Shown: positions 23,133 through 30,299 of the stretch, one piece after another
Numbering within the stretch: position 1 is the stretch's first letter
Layout of the letters: the number at the start of each line of letters is the position of its first letter
Source: NORP181 sp047623555
Lineage (GTDB): Bacteria; Pseudomonadota; Alphaproteobacteria; Rhodobacterales; Rhodobacteraceae
Reading direction: 5' to 3'
DNA length: 30,601 nt
Assembly (NCBI GenBank): GCA_047623555.1
Contig: JBLHMP010000047.1
Span: forward strand, 1 to 30,601
Position numbers and translations under genes: made by a program
Notes under the pieces: model-generated
Seen by the model: the letters and a program-made list of their open reading frames with translations, nothing else
What the model was told of the DNA's origin: nothing
The model's database searches: none

Positions 23133-23371
23133 TGACAGATAAATCGGTGTGGTCACGGGATGAGATTGAATCACCCTGTATTCAAATTTGTGTGGTGCAC
23201 CCGGTCGAGCGAATTTGCACCGGTTGTTATCGGTCCATTGACGAGATTTCGCGTTGGTCGCGGATGACCGAAGCGGAACGTGCCGCCGTGATGGATGATC
23301 TGTCTGCACGGGCATCGCAGCTGACCAAACGGCGCGGTGGTCGAGCCGCGCGATTGAAGCGACAGGTCTGA
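23129..23371 (+). CDS. DUF1289-domain cysteine-rich small protein
   Basis: 80 aa. The core SPCIQICVVHP, then ERICTGCYRSIDEISRW, is the signature of DUF1289 proteins, whose four conserved cysteines (C..C, C..C) probably bind a metal. The C-terminus is basic (RRGGRAARLKRQ). Function is unknown; members are commonly found in operons with biosynthetic or repair genes in proteobacteria. Start ATG 23129 overlaps the ruvX stop (ATGA). A second ATG directly follows. A terminator hairpin begins 8 nt after the stop, so it closes the operon. Confidence 0.88.
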   Translation: MMTDKSVWSRDEIESPCIQICVVHPVERICTGCYRSIDEISRWSRMTEAERAAVMDDLSARASQLTKRRGGRAARLKRQV

Positions 23372-23378
23372 GCGGTAG

Positions 23379-23401
23379 ATGCCTTCGGCGAAGGTATTTT
23401 T
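23379..23401 (+). terminator. rho-independent terminator of the ccmI-ruvX-DUF1289 operon
   Basis: ATGCCTTC (23379-23386), loop GGC, GAAGGTAT (23390-23397), including one G-T pair, then a run of five T (23397-23401). Confidence 0.78.
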
Positions 23402-23418
23402 GACGAGAAGAAATTGGA

Positions 23419-24219
23419 TTATGGGCGAGCGAGCCAGTCGGTGACGTTTTTCATTTGCGGGCGATAATAGGCGATCATGCGGCCATCTTTGTCGGCGGTG
23501 GCTGTGTCAGACCACGGGGCGACGCCGTGAAGCGATAGGCGGTGCAATAGCGTCGCCTCTCCGGGTTGGGCGGGCAACGTAACACGCGGGCAGGTTTCAA
23601 AAATCATGCGACGGGCTGTAATGTAGGCCTCTGTGATGTCGACATCGGGCCATGTCGCGGGGTCATGATCGGCCAACGCTTTGGTGAACGCCGCACGCAT
23701 AATGTGGTGGCTGCCCTGCCAGACCACCAAAGGCGCAGCATCGGCACTGGCGTTGGTCAGCGGCACGCCCAGAATAAAACTGTGCGGCTCGCGAATTTTA
23801 CGTCTGCGATCCGGGCCAGTGGCCAACAATCCGTCGATATGCGCTGCGTCACGTCGTTGGCGATAGCCAAATGCAGCATCGGATTCGCCCGCCCTGGGAC
23901 GTGGATAGCCCGGGCTGATCACCGAGAGTTGCGCGCGGTGCAGCGGTGGCAGTGCCCCAATGTAGGTTTTGATAAACGCGATCGCCGGGCCGCATAGCGA
24001 CTTTGATCCAGCCACCTGCCCCACCGGATCATTGGCGAGCGCCTCAACTCCAACAAACCAAGTGCCCTCGCATTGGTGCCAATGCGCGTTTGCCGGATCT
24101 GCGATGGCCTTTTGTGCCGCACGTCGGGCATGGGTTGCCCATTTGGCCAATTCGACACTATACGCAAAGCTTGTCCAGCCTTGCGCAAGGAACTCATCCC
24201 ACTTTGACATCTTGCTCAC
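23419..24219 (-). CDS. 2-oxoglutarate/Fe(II) oxygenase-like protein (PhyH-like)
   Basis: 266 aa if read from GTG 24219, or 263 from ATG 24210; neither start has a strong ribosome site. The middle holds AAHIDGLL with the HxD pair typical of Fe(II)/2OG oxygenases (H127, D129 in GTG numbering). The distal His is likely H231 in LLHRLSLHGVAPW, and R247 in DGRMIAYYRPQ lies where the 2-oxoglutarate-binding Arg would be. A QGSHH segment before the distal His is also typical of PhyH-like enzymes. The substrate is unknown. The start overlaps the 3' end of dusA by 17-26 nt, so the two are co-transcribed and probably translationally coupled. Confidence 0.72.
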   Translation of the reverse strand: MSKMSKWDEFLAQGWTSFAYSVELAKWATHARRAAQKAIADPANAHWHQCEGTWFVGVEALANDPVGQVAGSKSLCGPAIAFIKTYIGALPPLHRAQLSVISPGYPRPRAGESDAAFGYRQRRDAAHIDGLLATGPDRRRKIREPHSFILGVPLTNASADAAPLVVWQGSHHIMRAAFTKALADHDPATWPDVDITEAYITARRMIFETCPRVTLPAQPGEATLLHRLSLHGVAPWSDTATADKDGRMIAYYRPQMKNVTDWLARP

Positions 24220-25213
24220 TAGGGATTTGCGCCAACGCCAGTAACAACAGATCAGGACCTGCGTCTGTCATATGCGCGTTTTCGGACAATGTACGCCGCC
24301 AAGCGCGCGCGCCGGGACGCCCGGTAAACAGGCCAAGCATATGGCGGGTGATCTGGTGCAGCCGCCCCCCAGAGGACAGATGCGCGTCGATATAAGGCAA
24401 CATCTGGTGCACGATATCAGCCGGGTCACGCGCCGTGCCCGTGCCAAAGATCACCGGATCAGCAGCACACAGAACCGAGGCCGGATCGTGATAGGCCACA
24501 CGCCCGATCATCACCCCGTCCAGCCCGGCGTCCAGAAAGCCACGCGCCTGATCCAACGTTGTGATGCCGCCATTGATCGAGATATGCAAATCGGGAAACT
24601 GCTCTTTCATCCGCAGCACAAGGTCATAATCAAGCGGCGGGATATCGCGGTTCTCCTTTGGGCTAAGGCCCTGCAGCCACGCCTTGCGCGCGTGGATGAT
24701 GACACGGGTACAACCCGCCTGCCCGATCTGATTCAGGAAATCAGGCAACACGGTTTCCGGGTCTTGATCATCGACACCAATGCGGCATTTCACCGTTACC
24801 TCAACGTCGACCGCGTCCTGCATTGCCGCAACGCAATCGGCCACCAAAGCCAGTTGTTGCATCAGAACCGCGCCGAAACTACCCGATTGCACGCGATCAG
24901 ACGGACACCCGACATTCAGGTTGATCTCGTCATAGCCGGCCTGTTCCCCCAACCGCGCCGCCCTGGCCAACTCATCCGGGTCTGAGCCGCCAAGCTGCAA
25001 GGCAATCGGATGTTCCTGAGGACTGAACGCCAGCAAATGCAGCGCCCCTCCGCGCACCAAGGCCGGGGCCGTGACCATTTCAGTATACAGTAACGCCTGA
25101 CCACTCATCAGTCGGTGGAAATACCGGCAATGCCGATCAGTCCAGTCCATCATGGGTGCAACAGATAGCCTTGCGGCCCTTCTAAACGTTGTCTTTGTTA
25201 CGCTTTTCATCAT
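24194..25213 (-). CDS. dusA: tRNA-dihydrouridine(20/20a) synthase DusA
   Basis: 339 aa from ATG 25211-25213. It is an FMN enzyme reducing U20/U20a in the tRNA D-loop. Signatures are RLSVAPMMDWTDRHCRYFHR (14-33), ALQLGGSDPDELARAARL, INLNVGCPSDRVQSGSFGA with catalytic Cys103, VKCRIGVDD, HARKAWLQGLSPKENR and INGGI followed by DGVMIGR. The frame is open upstream to 25603, but that part is antisense to the integrase and not DusA-like. The N-terminal 12 residues (MMKSVTKTTFRR) precede the conserved core and may have been supplied by the integrated element. No ribosome site is seen. The gap to the integrase ATG is 16 nt, so the present dusA promoter would have to lie inside integrase sequence. Confidence 0.93.
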   Translation of the reverse strand: MMKSVTKTTFRRAARLSVAPMMDWTDRHCRYFHRLMSGQALLYTEMVTAPALVRGGALHLLAFSPQEHPIALQLGGSDPDELARAARLGEQAGYDEINLNVGCPSDRVQSGSFGAVLMQQLALVADCVAAMQDAVDVEVTVKCRIGVDDQDPETVLPDFLNQIGQAGCTRVIIHARKAWLQGLSPKENRDIPPLDYDLVLRMKEQFPDLHISINGGITTLDQARGFLDAGLDGVMIGRVAYHDPASVLCAADPVIFGTGTARDPADIVHQMLPYIDAHLSSGGRLHQITRHMLGLFTGRPGARAWRRTLSENAHMTDAGPDLLLLALAQIPSEQDVKVG

Positions 25214-25229
25214 ATTCGAGTCATACCAA

Positions 25230-25679
25230 ATGGCCATTATACGCGAACGCACCCTCAAAGACGGTACCAAGAAATATCTAGCCCAGATAACCCGCAGAGG
25301 CCAGATGAAGCCCGAGAGTAAAACCTTCGACAAGCGCAAGACTGCGGAAGCGTGGGCCAAGAAGCGCGAGAGAGAGGTAGACGCAGACATCGCCGCAGGC
25401 AACCGTCCCCAAAAACGCAGCCAGAAACGCAGCCAAAAACGTAGCCAGAAAAGTGTGACACTTGGGGATGCGATAGACAGGTACGTTGCCGAAACTATGT
25501 CGGAGATTGGCAAGACAAAGGCGCAGGTGCTAAAGACCATCCGCAAAGAATACGATATCACGGACATGCGCTGCGACCAAATCGAGTCCCGCGACATAGT
25601 CACCTTCGTGAAGGAACTACATAAGCGCGACGGATTGAATTCACCGGCAACAGGGGAGTATCCGAAACTCTGTGTATGA
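25230..25679 (+). pseudogene. tyrosine recombinase (integrase), N-terminal fragment
   Basis: ATG 25230 reads MAIIRERTLKDGTKKYLAQI, then an arm-type DNA-binding domain (FDKRKTAEAWAKKREREVDA) and the beginning of the SAM-like core-binding domain (TLGDAIDRYVAETMSEIGKT, then KTIRKEYDITDM). Family-like sequence stops at LNSPAT (about 25653), after which GEYPKLCV and a TGA follow. The catalytic domain with R, H, R and Tyr is gone, so this is about 140 of some 330-400 residues. It lies head-to-head with dusA, as expected for elements that integrate into the dusA 5' end. The cut coincides with what looks like the tip of the IS256-type remnant. Confidence 0.85.
25413..25448 (+). repeat. three tandem 12-bp repeats inside the integrase fragment
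   Basis: Units of 12 bp (AAACGCAGCCAG-like) at 25413, 25425 and 25437, each coding KRSQ. The differences between units (CAG/CAA, CGC/CGT) are synonymous. They lengthen a basic linker between the arm-binding and core-binding domains. Confidence 0.85.
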
Positions 25680-25764
25680 GGTTAGCCCATGCGGGTTTCA
25701 CAGGTCACCTGTTGAACCGTTCGGGGTATAGGATAGCGAACTGGTTGCGTGCTGTAATCTTTTA

Positions 25765-26390
25765 GCTGACAGGCCATTCTCTGACGTATCTTGCAGCCTT
25801 TTCGAAATTCCGGATTGCCAGATAGATCAGCTTAGTGGCGGCGTCATCAGTTGGAAAACTGCCTCGGGTTTTGTGGTTTTGCGAATGACGCTGTTCAGGC
25901 TTTCAATCGCGTTGGTGGTGTAAATGATCTTGCGCACCGCTGGTGGGAAGGCGAAGAACGGGATCACCTCTTGCCATTTTCGTCGCCAGCTTGGTGTAAT
26001 TGAAAGGGGATTTATCGCCCCATTTCGCCTCGAAATCATCAAGGGCTTTGGCGGCTTCCTCGTCGTCAACGGCCTGATAAATTCGCTTCAAGCTCTTGGC
26101 CACGGACTTGCGGTCTTTCTATTAACTGACAGGTGATGCTTGCATCACCGAGAAGCCAGCCGCAGAAGTTCAGCGAATGGCGCACCAGATGCACGATACA
26201 GGTCTGCACGGTGGTGTCGGGAAAGGCTGCGTTGATAAACCTTTCAGACCATCAACGACGGCAATCAAGATGTCTTCCACGTATGAGGAGGGTCAAAAAA
26301 TGATCTGGGAGATCGTTTTCCCGACGATTGGATTGCGCAGGTTGTTCATGATTGAGAGCCAGAATTTGAGCATTGGCGGTGCCAAAACCT
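25765..26390 (-). pseudogene. IS256-family (mutator-type) transposase, C-terminal remnant with many lesions
   Basis: Minus-strand pieces in order: KFWLSIMNNLRN (26372-26332), an inserted segment of about 45-50 bp, VEDILIAVVDGLKG, then CIVHLVRHSLNFC, VAKSLKRIYQAVDDEEAAKA, LDDFEAKWGDKSPFN, KWQEVIPFFAFPPAVRKIIY, TTNAIESLNSVIRKTTK and, in another frame, KLIYLAIRNFEKAARYVREW to about 25765. These are the unmistakable signatures of IS256 DDE transposases (mutator superfamily), including the catalytic-region motifs around VVDGLKG. At least four frameshifts or indels separate the pieces, and the N-terminal third is absent. It cannot make a functional enzyme. Confidence 0.85.
26132..26149. repeat. 18-bp palindrome within the IS256 remnant
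   Basis: GGTGATGC, TT, GCATCACC. It lies in a stretch between the NFC and VAKSLK pieces of the transposase, where family members have a few residues only, so it appears to be inserted sequence. Confidence 0.7.
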
Positions 26391-26784
26391 AGTTCTGTTT
26401 CGTCAGGTTCGGTAATTCAGGCAGTGGCATTCTCAGTTCTCAAGAGCATTTCCCGCTGTTCATCGCGGTAAGCCCTTGGTTGCAGCAACCACTTTGCAAC
26501 ACCGTGCCCGCGAAATATATTATCCCTCCCGGAAGAGATGAGGTCTTCCGGTTTGTTCAATCAATTCACCAACGTGCTTGTATTGAAATACCATGGTGGT
26601 GTGATTGAATTTTTGCTTTTCTGGATGAGCGGTCGGCATATTCCGCCCTATCTACTAAAATTGCGCCCGACGTTTTCACCCCCACTCAAAGTCCTGCGCC
26701 AACGGCGAATTGGCGCGGGTCAACTGCGCCAATCGCCAAATCAATAATGTCGTGCGTGCCTTGGCACGCTCCTTTGGGTCAGAC
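26391..26784. other. non-coding stretch between the IS256 remnant and the TRAP operon
   Basis: About 390 bases without a convincing gene; the short open frames lack ribosome sites. Near the right end are two hairpins: GGCGAATTGGCGC (26704-26716) with GCGCCAATCGCC (26726-26737), 12 bp with one bulged A, and CGTGCC-TT-GGCACG (26755-26768). Both lie just after the dctM stop (26785, minus) and may serve as 3' structures of the TRAP mRNA, but neither is followed by a T run on that strand. The rest may be relic DNA of the integrated element. Confidence 0.5.
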
Positions 26785-28188
26785 CTAGCCTGCCAGACGC
26801 GGCAACCACAGTACAATACTGGGGAACGCCACTAGCAACGCAATGGTCACGCCATCGGCGATAAAGAACGGCATCACCCCGCGAAATACATCCTGAACGC
26901 TGATGTCATCGCACACGCCTGCAACCACGAAACAGTTCAGCCCTATGGGCGGCGTGATCAAACAGAACTCGGCCATTTTCACCACCAAAATACCAAACCA
27001 GATGGCGCACATGGTGCCGGACATGCCAAACGCGCTGTCAGCTGCGGATACAAACTCGCCGCCATTCAGCGCCATGACGGCAGGATAGACTACCGGCAAC
27101 GTCAACAGCAGCATGCCGATGGCATCCATGAACATACCCAAAACAGCGTAGCCCAGCAAAATACAGATTAGGATCAGCATCGGAGACATTTCCAGCGCGT
27201 TGATCCAGTCCGAAAACACCCCTGGCAAATCAGCGAACCCAAGGAACCGCACGTAAATCAGCACTCCCCAGATGATGGTGAAAATCATCACCGTCAGCTT
27301 GGCTGTCTCCAGCAACGCCGATTTAAGTTCCGACCAACGCATACCGCGGTAAATTGCCATGCAGAACACCACAAACGCACCCAGCGCGCCGCCTTCGGTG
27401 GGTGTGCCCCAGGCGTCTCCGCCAAATGGGTTGTAGACAAAGCAGATGATGATCACGACCACAAACACAATCGGCAGAGCCGCTGGTAGTGATGCGAATC
27501 TCTCGCGCCAGGTGAACCCGGTGACGGGCGGACCGACCGATTTGAACACCACGGCGATGACCACGATCAGCGACGCGTAAATTACCGCTGAAAATGCGCC
27601 CGGAATGAACCCGGCCAACAATAGCTTGCCCACATCCTGTTCCACGATAATGGCATAGATTACCAAAATGGCCGAAGGTGGGATCAGCGAGGCCAGCGTG
27701 CCCGCCGCCGCCACCACACCCGCCGCGAACTGTTTATTATAGCCAATTGCCAGCATTTCTGGGATTGCTATGCGGGCAAACACCGCCGACGTGGCGACGG
27801 ATGCCCCCGACACGGCGGCAAATCCAGCAGTCGCAAAAACGGTCGACACCGCCAAGCCACCGGGCACCCAGGCAATCCAGCGTTTGGCGGCCTCAAACAA
27901 CGCCTTGGTCAGGCCGGCGTAATAGGCCAGGTATCCGATCAGGATAAATGTCGGGATTAAACTAAGCGCCTGCGACGACACTTTGGAATGAGGCACTTGC
28001 CCCGCCGTCTTGGCCGCGATCGTCAGCGCCTTGAAGAATTTGTCCGGCGCATAGCCGAATTTGGCCCAGAAAATCCAGATCAGCCCAAGCAGCCCGGCCA
28101 ATCCGGCAGCAAAGGCGACCCGCATGCCCAGAACTACCATGGCCAGCATGATCCCGGTAACAATCAGGCCAATATCAATCGTGTCCAT
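26785..28188 (-). CDS. dctM: TRAP transporter, large permease subunit (DctM type)
   Basis: 467 aa from ATG 28186-28188 (AGGAG at 7 nt), the expected size. It has about 12-13 hydrophobic helices covering nearly the whole protein, with the DctM pattern: AGFAAVSGASVATSAVFARI, PEMLAIGYNKQFAAGVVAAA, GTLASLIPPSAILVIYAIIV, and late GMFMDAIGMLLLTLPVVYP and LITPPIGLNCFVVAGV. It forms the sodium-coupled translocation channel with DctQ and receives substrate from DctP. Its start overlaps the dctQ end by 14 nt, so the two are translationally coupled. The substrate cannot be deduced. Confidence 0.93.
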   Translation of the reverse strand: MDTIDIGLIVTGIMLAMVVLGMRVAFAAGLAGLLGLIWIFWAKFGYAPDKFFKALTIAAKTAGQVPHSKVSSQALSLIPTFILIGYLAYYAGLTKALFEAAKRWIAWVPGGLAVSTVFATAGFAAVSGASVATSAVFARIAIPEMLAIGYNKQFAAGVVAAAGTLASLIPPSAILVIYAIIVEQDVGKLLLAGFIPGAFSAVIYASLIVVIAVVFKSVGPPVTGFTWRERFASLPAALPIVFVVVIIICFVYNPFGGDAWGTPTEGGALGAFVVFCMAIYRGMRWSELKSALLETAKLTVMIFTIIWGVLIYVRFLGFADLPGVFSDWINALEMSPMLILICILLGYAVLGMFMDAIGMLLLTLPVVYPAVMALNGGEFVSAADSAFGMSGTMCAIWFGILVVKMAEFCLITPPIGLNCFVVAGVCDDISVQDVFRGVMPFFIADGVTIALLVAFPSIVLWLPRLAG

Positions 28189-28822
28189 TTGTCGGCTCCT
28201 GCCTTTCAAGAGTTTCGGCTTCGGCCATTGCCTGCTCTGCGGCGTCCTGGATCAGCGGCACCGCCACTGGAGCATCCAACCCCAGCACTACTGCCCGCCC
28301 ATAGCCCCATATCTGCAACACCAGTCGCAGGCACAGGACTGAAAACGCCACCGGTGCCAACAGTTTGGCGGGCCACAGCGGAATCGAAATATCCATCGAA
28401 CTGTCGCGGCTCCACAAAAGCGAACTAAAATCGAAACTGCGCTGAAAATGTGCCCATGATCCCCAGACCAGCAGCAACATCAGGATCAGCATCAAAATTG
28501 TGGTGATCAGCTCGGCCAGCCAAAGTGCGCGGCCATTTAGTTGCCCGATCAGGATATCCATACGGATGTGGCCACCGTCGCGCTGGGTATAGGCAATGCC
28601 CATGAACGCAATCAGCGGCATGAATTGTTCGATCCAGTCCACATATCCGGGCAACGGCGCGTTCATCGCGTTCCGCCCGGTTACCGATACCACAGCCAGC
28701 AGCACCATCCCAAAGATAGCCAGCCCACTAATCAGAGCCAGCACGCCCTCGATCCGATAAAGTCTACGGTCCAGTCTGCTGAGTGTGGAGTCGTCCTCAT
28801 GGACGGAAGAGCGTACTACCAT
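28175..28822 (-). CDS. dctQ: TRAP transporter, small permease subunit (DctQ type)
   Basis: 215 aa from ATG 28820-28822 with GAGG upstream; a TTG four codons earlier is less likely. Four hydrophobic helices are visible, at about residues 26-46, 62-78, 97-118 and 148-168 by eye, with the typical GRNAMNAPLPGYVDWIEQFM and IAYTQRDGGHIRMDIL of DctQ proteins. A longer loop (about 119-147, FQRSFDFSSLLWSRDSSMDI) precedes the last helix. It forms the membrane complex with DctM. The gap to dctP upstream is 60 nt, without a terminator, so all three genes form one operon. Confidence 0.9.
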   Translation of the reverse strand: MVVRSSVHEDDSTLSRLDRRLYRIEGVLALISGLAIFGMVLLAVVSVTGRNAMNAPLPGYVDWIEQFMPLIAFMGIAYTQRDGGHIRMDILIGQLNGRALWLAELITTILMLILMLLLVWGSWAHFQRSFDFSSLLWSRDSSMDISIPLWPAKLLAPVAFSVLCLRLVLQIWGYGRAVVLGLDAPVAVPLIQDAAEQAMAEAETLERQEPTNGHD

Positions 28823-28882
28823 TGCCTGCCTCAAATTTATTCGCCGCGGGTGTTAGCCCGCGACCGTTATTGTCTTTTTTAA

Positions 28883-29887
28883 CTATTGACCGATCATACC
28901 TTGCACCAGACTCAGCAGCTCTTGGGCAGGCAGGCCCTTTGCCGTGTTGTCAGCCAGCCACTGGGCCGCCACTGGTGCGGCAACTTTTTCACGGAACGCC
29001 GCCAACTCTTTGTCGGTATACGAGATCCGTTCAATGCCATTTTCGTCGATAACCGCGTTCAGGTTATTCATCACGTTGCTGTTGTAGTTTTCAATGTAAT
29101 AATCAACGGACTCGTCCACAGATCCCAACAACGCCGCGCGGTGCGCATCCGACAGATCATTCAGCGCATCGGTGTTGACCACAACCGGGCAGTTCACCGT
29201 ACCGGGGTTCAGGTTGATCGTATACCAATCGCTGACTTCCGTGACCCCATATGACGTCATCGCATGCGCCGGAAACGCCACCGCCTTGATCACGCCACTG
29301 TCTAGTCCCTGGCGCACTTCGGTCGCCGTTACAGATGTGGGAACCGCGCCCACAGCCGCCATCGCCTTGCCGATACCACCGGTTGCACGCACGGCCAGTC
29401 CTTCGTAGTCGGCCAGCGTCTTGGGCGCGTCGCCCATGCCCATGATATTGTACTGCGGCATCGGCGAAGGCATCAGCAAAGTTGCGTTCCAACGTGCCAG
29501 ATCGGCCACCACTGCAGGGTGCTTATAAACGGCTTCGGCAATCTCTCGTTCTTGCTCAAGCGAGGTCACACCAAGGAACGGCAGTTCCATCACGGTGATC
29601 GACGGGTTCTTGTCGCGGTGATAGCCGGCACAGAACTGCGCCATTTCAAAGGCGCCAATGGAAATCCCGTCAAGGTTTTCCTTGTTCTTGGACAGGCCAC
29701 CATAGCTGATATTCAGAGTAAATTCACCGTTGGTTTTTGCGGCGACCAACTCGGCCAGCTTTTCCACATGTTCGGTAAACGCCCGGCGTTTACCCCAGAC
29801 GGATACATTCCATTCCAGTGCAGCGGCTTCGGTGACAAAAGTCAGGCTCACAGCCGCAGCAACGGCCCCGGTCAACATCTTGTTCAT
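28883..29887 (-). CDS. dctP: TRAP transporter substrate-binding protein (DctP type)
   Basis: 334 aa from ATG 29885-29887, with GGGAGAG at good spacing; the upstream extension is rejected. An N-terminal signal peptide (MNKMLTGAVAAAVSLTFVTE, cleaved near AAA/LEW) sends it to the periplasm. Family signatures are AFEMAQFCAGY, VMELPFLGVTSLEQEREIA and GLAVRATGGIGKAMAAVGA, whose Arg should be the conserved ligand-carboxylate binder, followed by TATEVRQGLDSGVIKAVAF. The ligand is likely an organic acid, but which one is not visible. It is the first gene of the operon and divergent from acetyl-CoA synthetase. Two inverted repeats lie in its upstream region. Confidence 0.93.
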   Translation of the reverse strand: MNKMLTGAVAAAVSLTFVTEAAALEWNVSVWGKRRAFTEHVEKLAELVAAKTNGEFTLNISYGGLSKNKENLDGISIGAFEMAQFCAGYHRDKNPSITVMELPFLGVTSLEQEREIAEAVYKHPAVVADLARWNATLLMPSPMPQYNIMGMGDAPKTLADYEGLAVRATGGIGKAMAAVGAVPTSVTATEVRQGLDSGVIKAVAFPAHAMTSYGVTEVSDWYTINLNPGTVNCPVVVNTDALNDLSDAHRAALLGSVDESVDYYIENYNSNVMNNLNAVIDENGIERISYTDKELAAFREKVAAPVAAQWLADNTAKGLPAQELLSLVQGMIGQ

Positions 29888-29906
29888 AAATCTCTCTCCC
29901 ATTCGT

Positions 29907-29928
29907 GCGGACCTATATGTGGGTCCGC
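29907..29928. promoter_or_regulatory. inverted repeat in the dctP leader
   Basis: GCGGACC (29907-29913), eight bases, GGTCCGC (29922-29928): a perfect 7-bp inverted repeat, 20 nt before the dctP start codon. It could be an operator or an mRNA hairpin just upstream of the ribosome site. Confidence 0.5.
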
Positions 29929-30005
29929 TTAAAGCAGAGGCTAACAAGGCGATGGCGTGCTGCCAAGGCCCTTTCTCCGCGTGCAAAATTACAAAGTTTC
30001 CAAAC

Positions 30006-30026
30006 CGTTTTCGTTCAAAGAAAACG
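30006..30026. promoter_or_regulatory. inverted repeat, likely operator, between dctP and acs
   Basis: CGTTTTC (30006-30012), seven bases, GAAAACG (30020-30026): a perfect 21-bp palindromic site, 119 bp before dctP, in the position of a promoter/operator for the TRAP operon. The size and spacing suit a dimeric repressor. Confidence 0.5.
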
Positions 30027-30129
30027 ACGCTCCGCGCACCGGGACCAATTTGTCACACCAACAAACACATCGGGCCAGGCCGATGACCGCCAAAGCCCTG
30101 CCTGCCCTTAACAGGTCTCTCTCAGGTCG

Positions 30130-30158
30130 TTGACACGCAAAACCTTGCATTCAAATAG
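30130..30158 (+). promoter_or_regulatory. possible promoter for acetyl-CoA synthetase
   Basis: A perfect TTGACA (30130-30135) is followed 17 bp later by AAATAG (30153-30158), a poor -10. It would give a leader of about 135 nt. The intergenic region between dctP and acs is 412 bp and otherwise AT-rich, with no gene visible. Confidence 0.3.
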
Positions 30159-30299
30159 ATTTTCCAACACCGCATCGAAAAAATTTACAAACCTCAGCCC
30201 AATGCAGAAAAACATTAACAAGCAAATCGTTTTATTCCCGTAGGTTATTCCCAAATTTTTATGGCTCGGTATGATCGCCCAAACCGGAGGAGCCCCAAA

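Larger units (their letters stand above)
25654..26390 (-). mobile_element. decayed IS256-family insertion sequence
   Basis: The left edge is placed at about 25654, where the integrase reading ends and GGGGAGTATCCGAAACTCTG begins. That looks like an IS terminal sequence, and it lies 110 bp beyond the transposase stop, as in IS256 elements. The right edge and the matching inverted repeat were not found, so the element has lost its transposase N-terminal part. Everything recognisable in it is transposase (described separately). Confidence 0.6.

Noticed and set aside
25100..25230. tRNA gene as attachment site for the integrase
   Set aside because: No tRNA-like cloverleaf or CCA end near the integrase; the neighbour is dusA, itself a known target.
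25214..25603. N-terminal extension of dusA by 130 codons
   Set aside because: This stretch is antisense to the integrase fragment and does not resemble any part of DusA.
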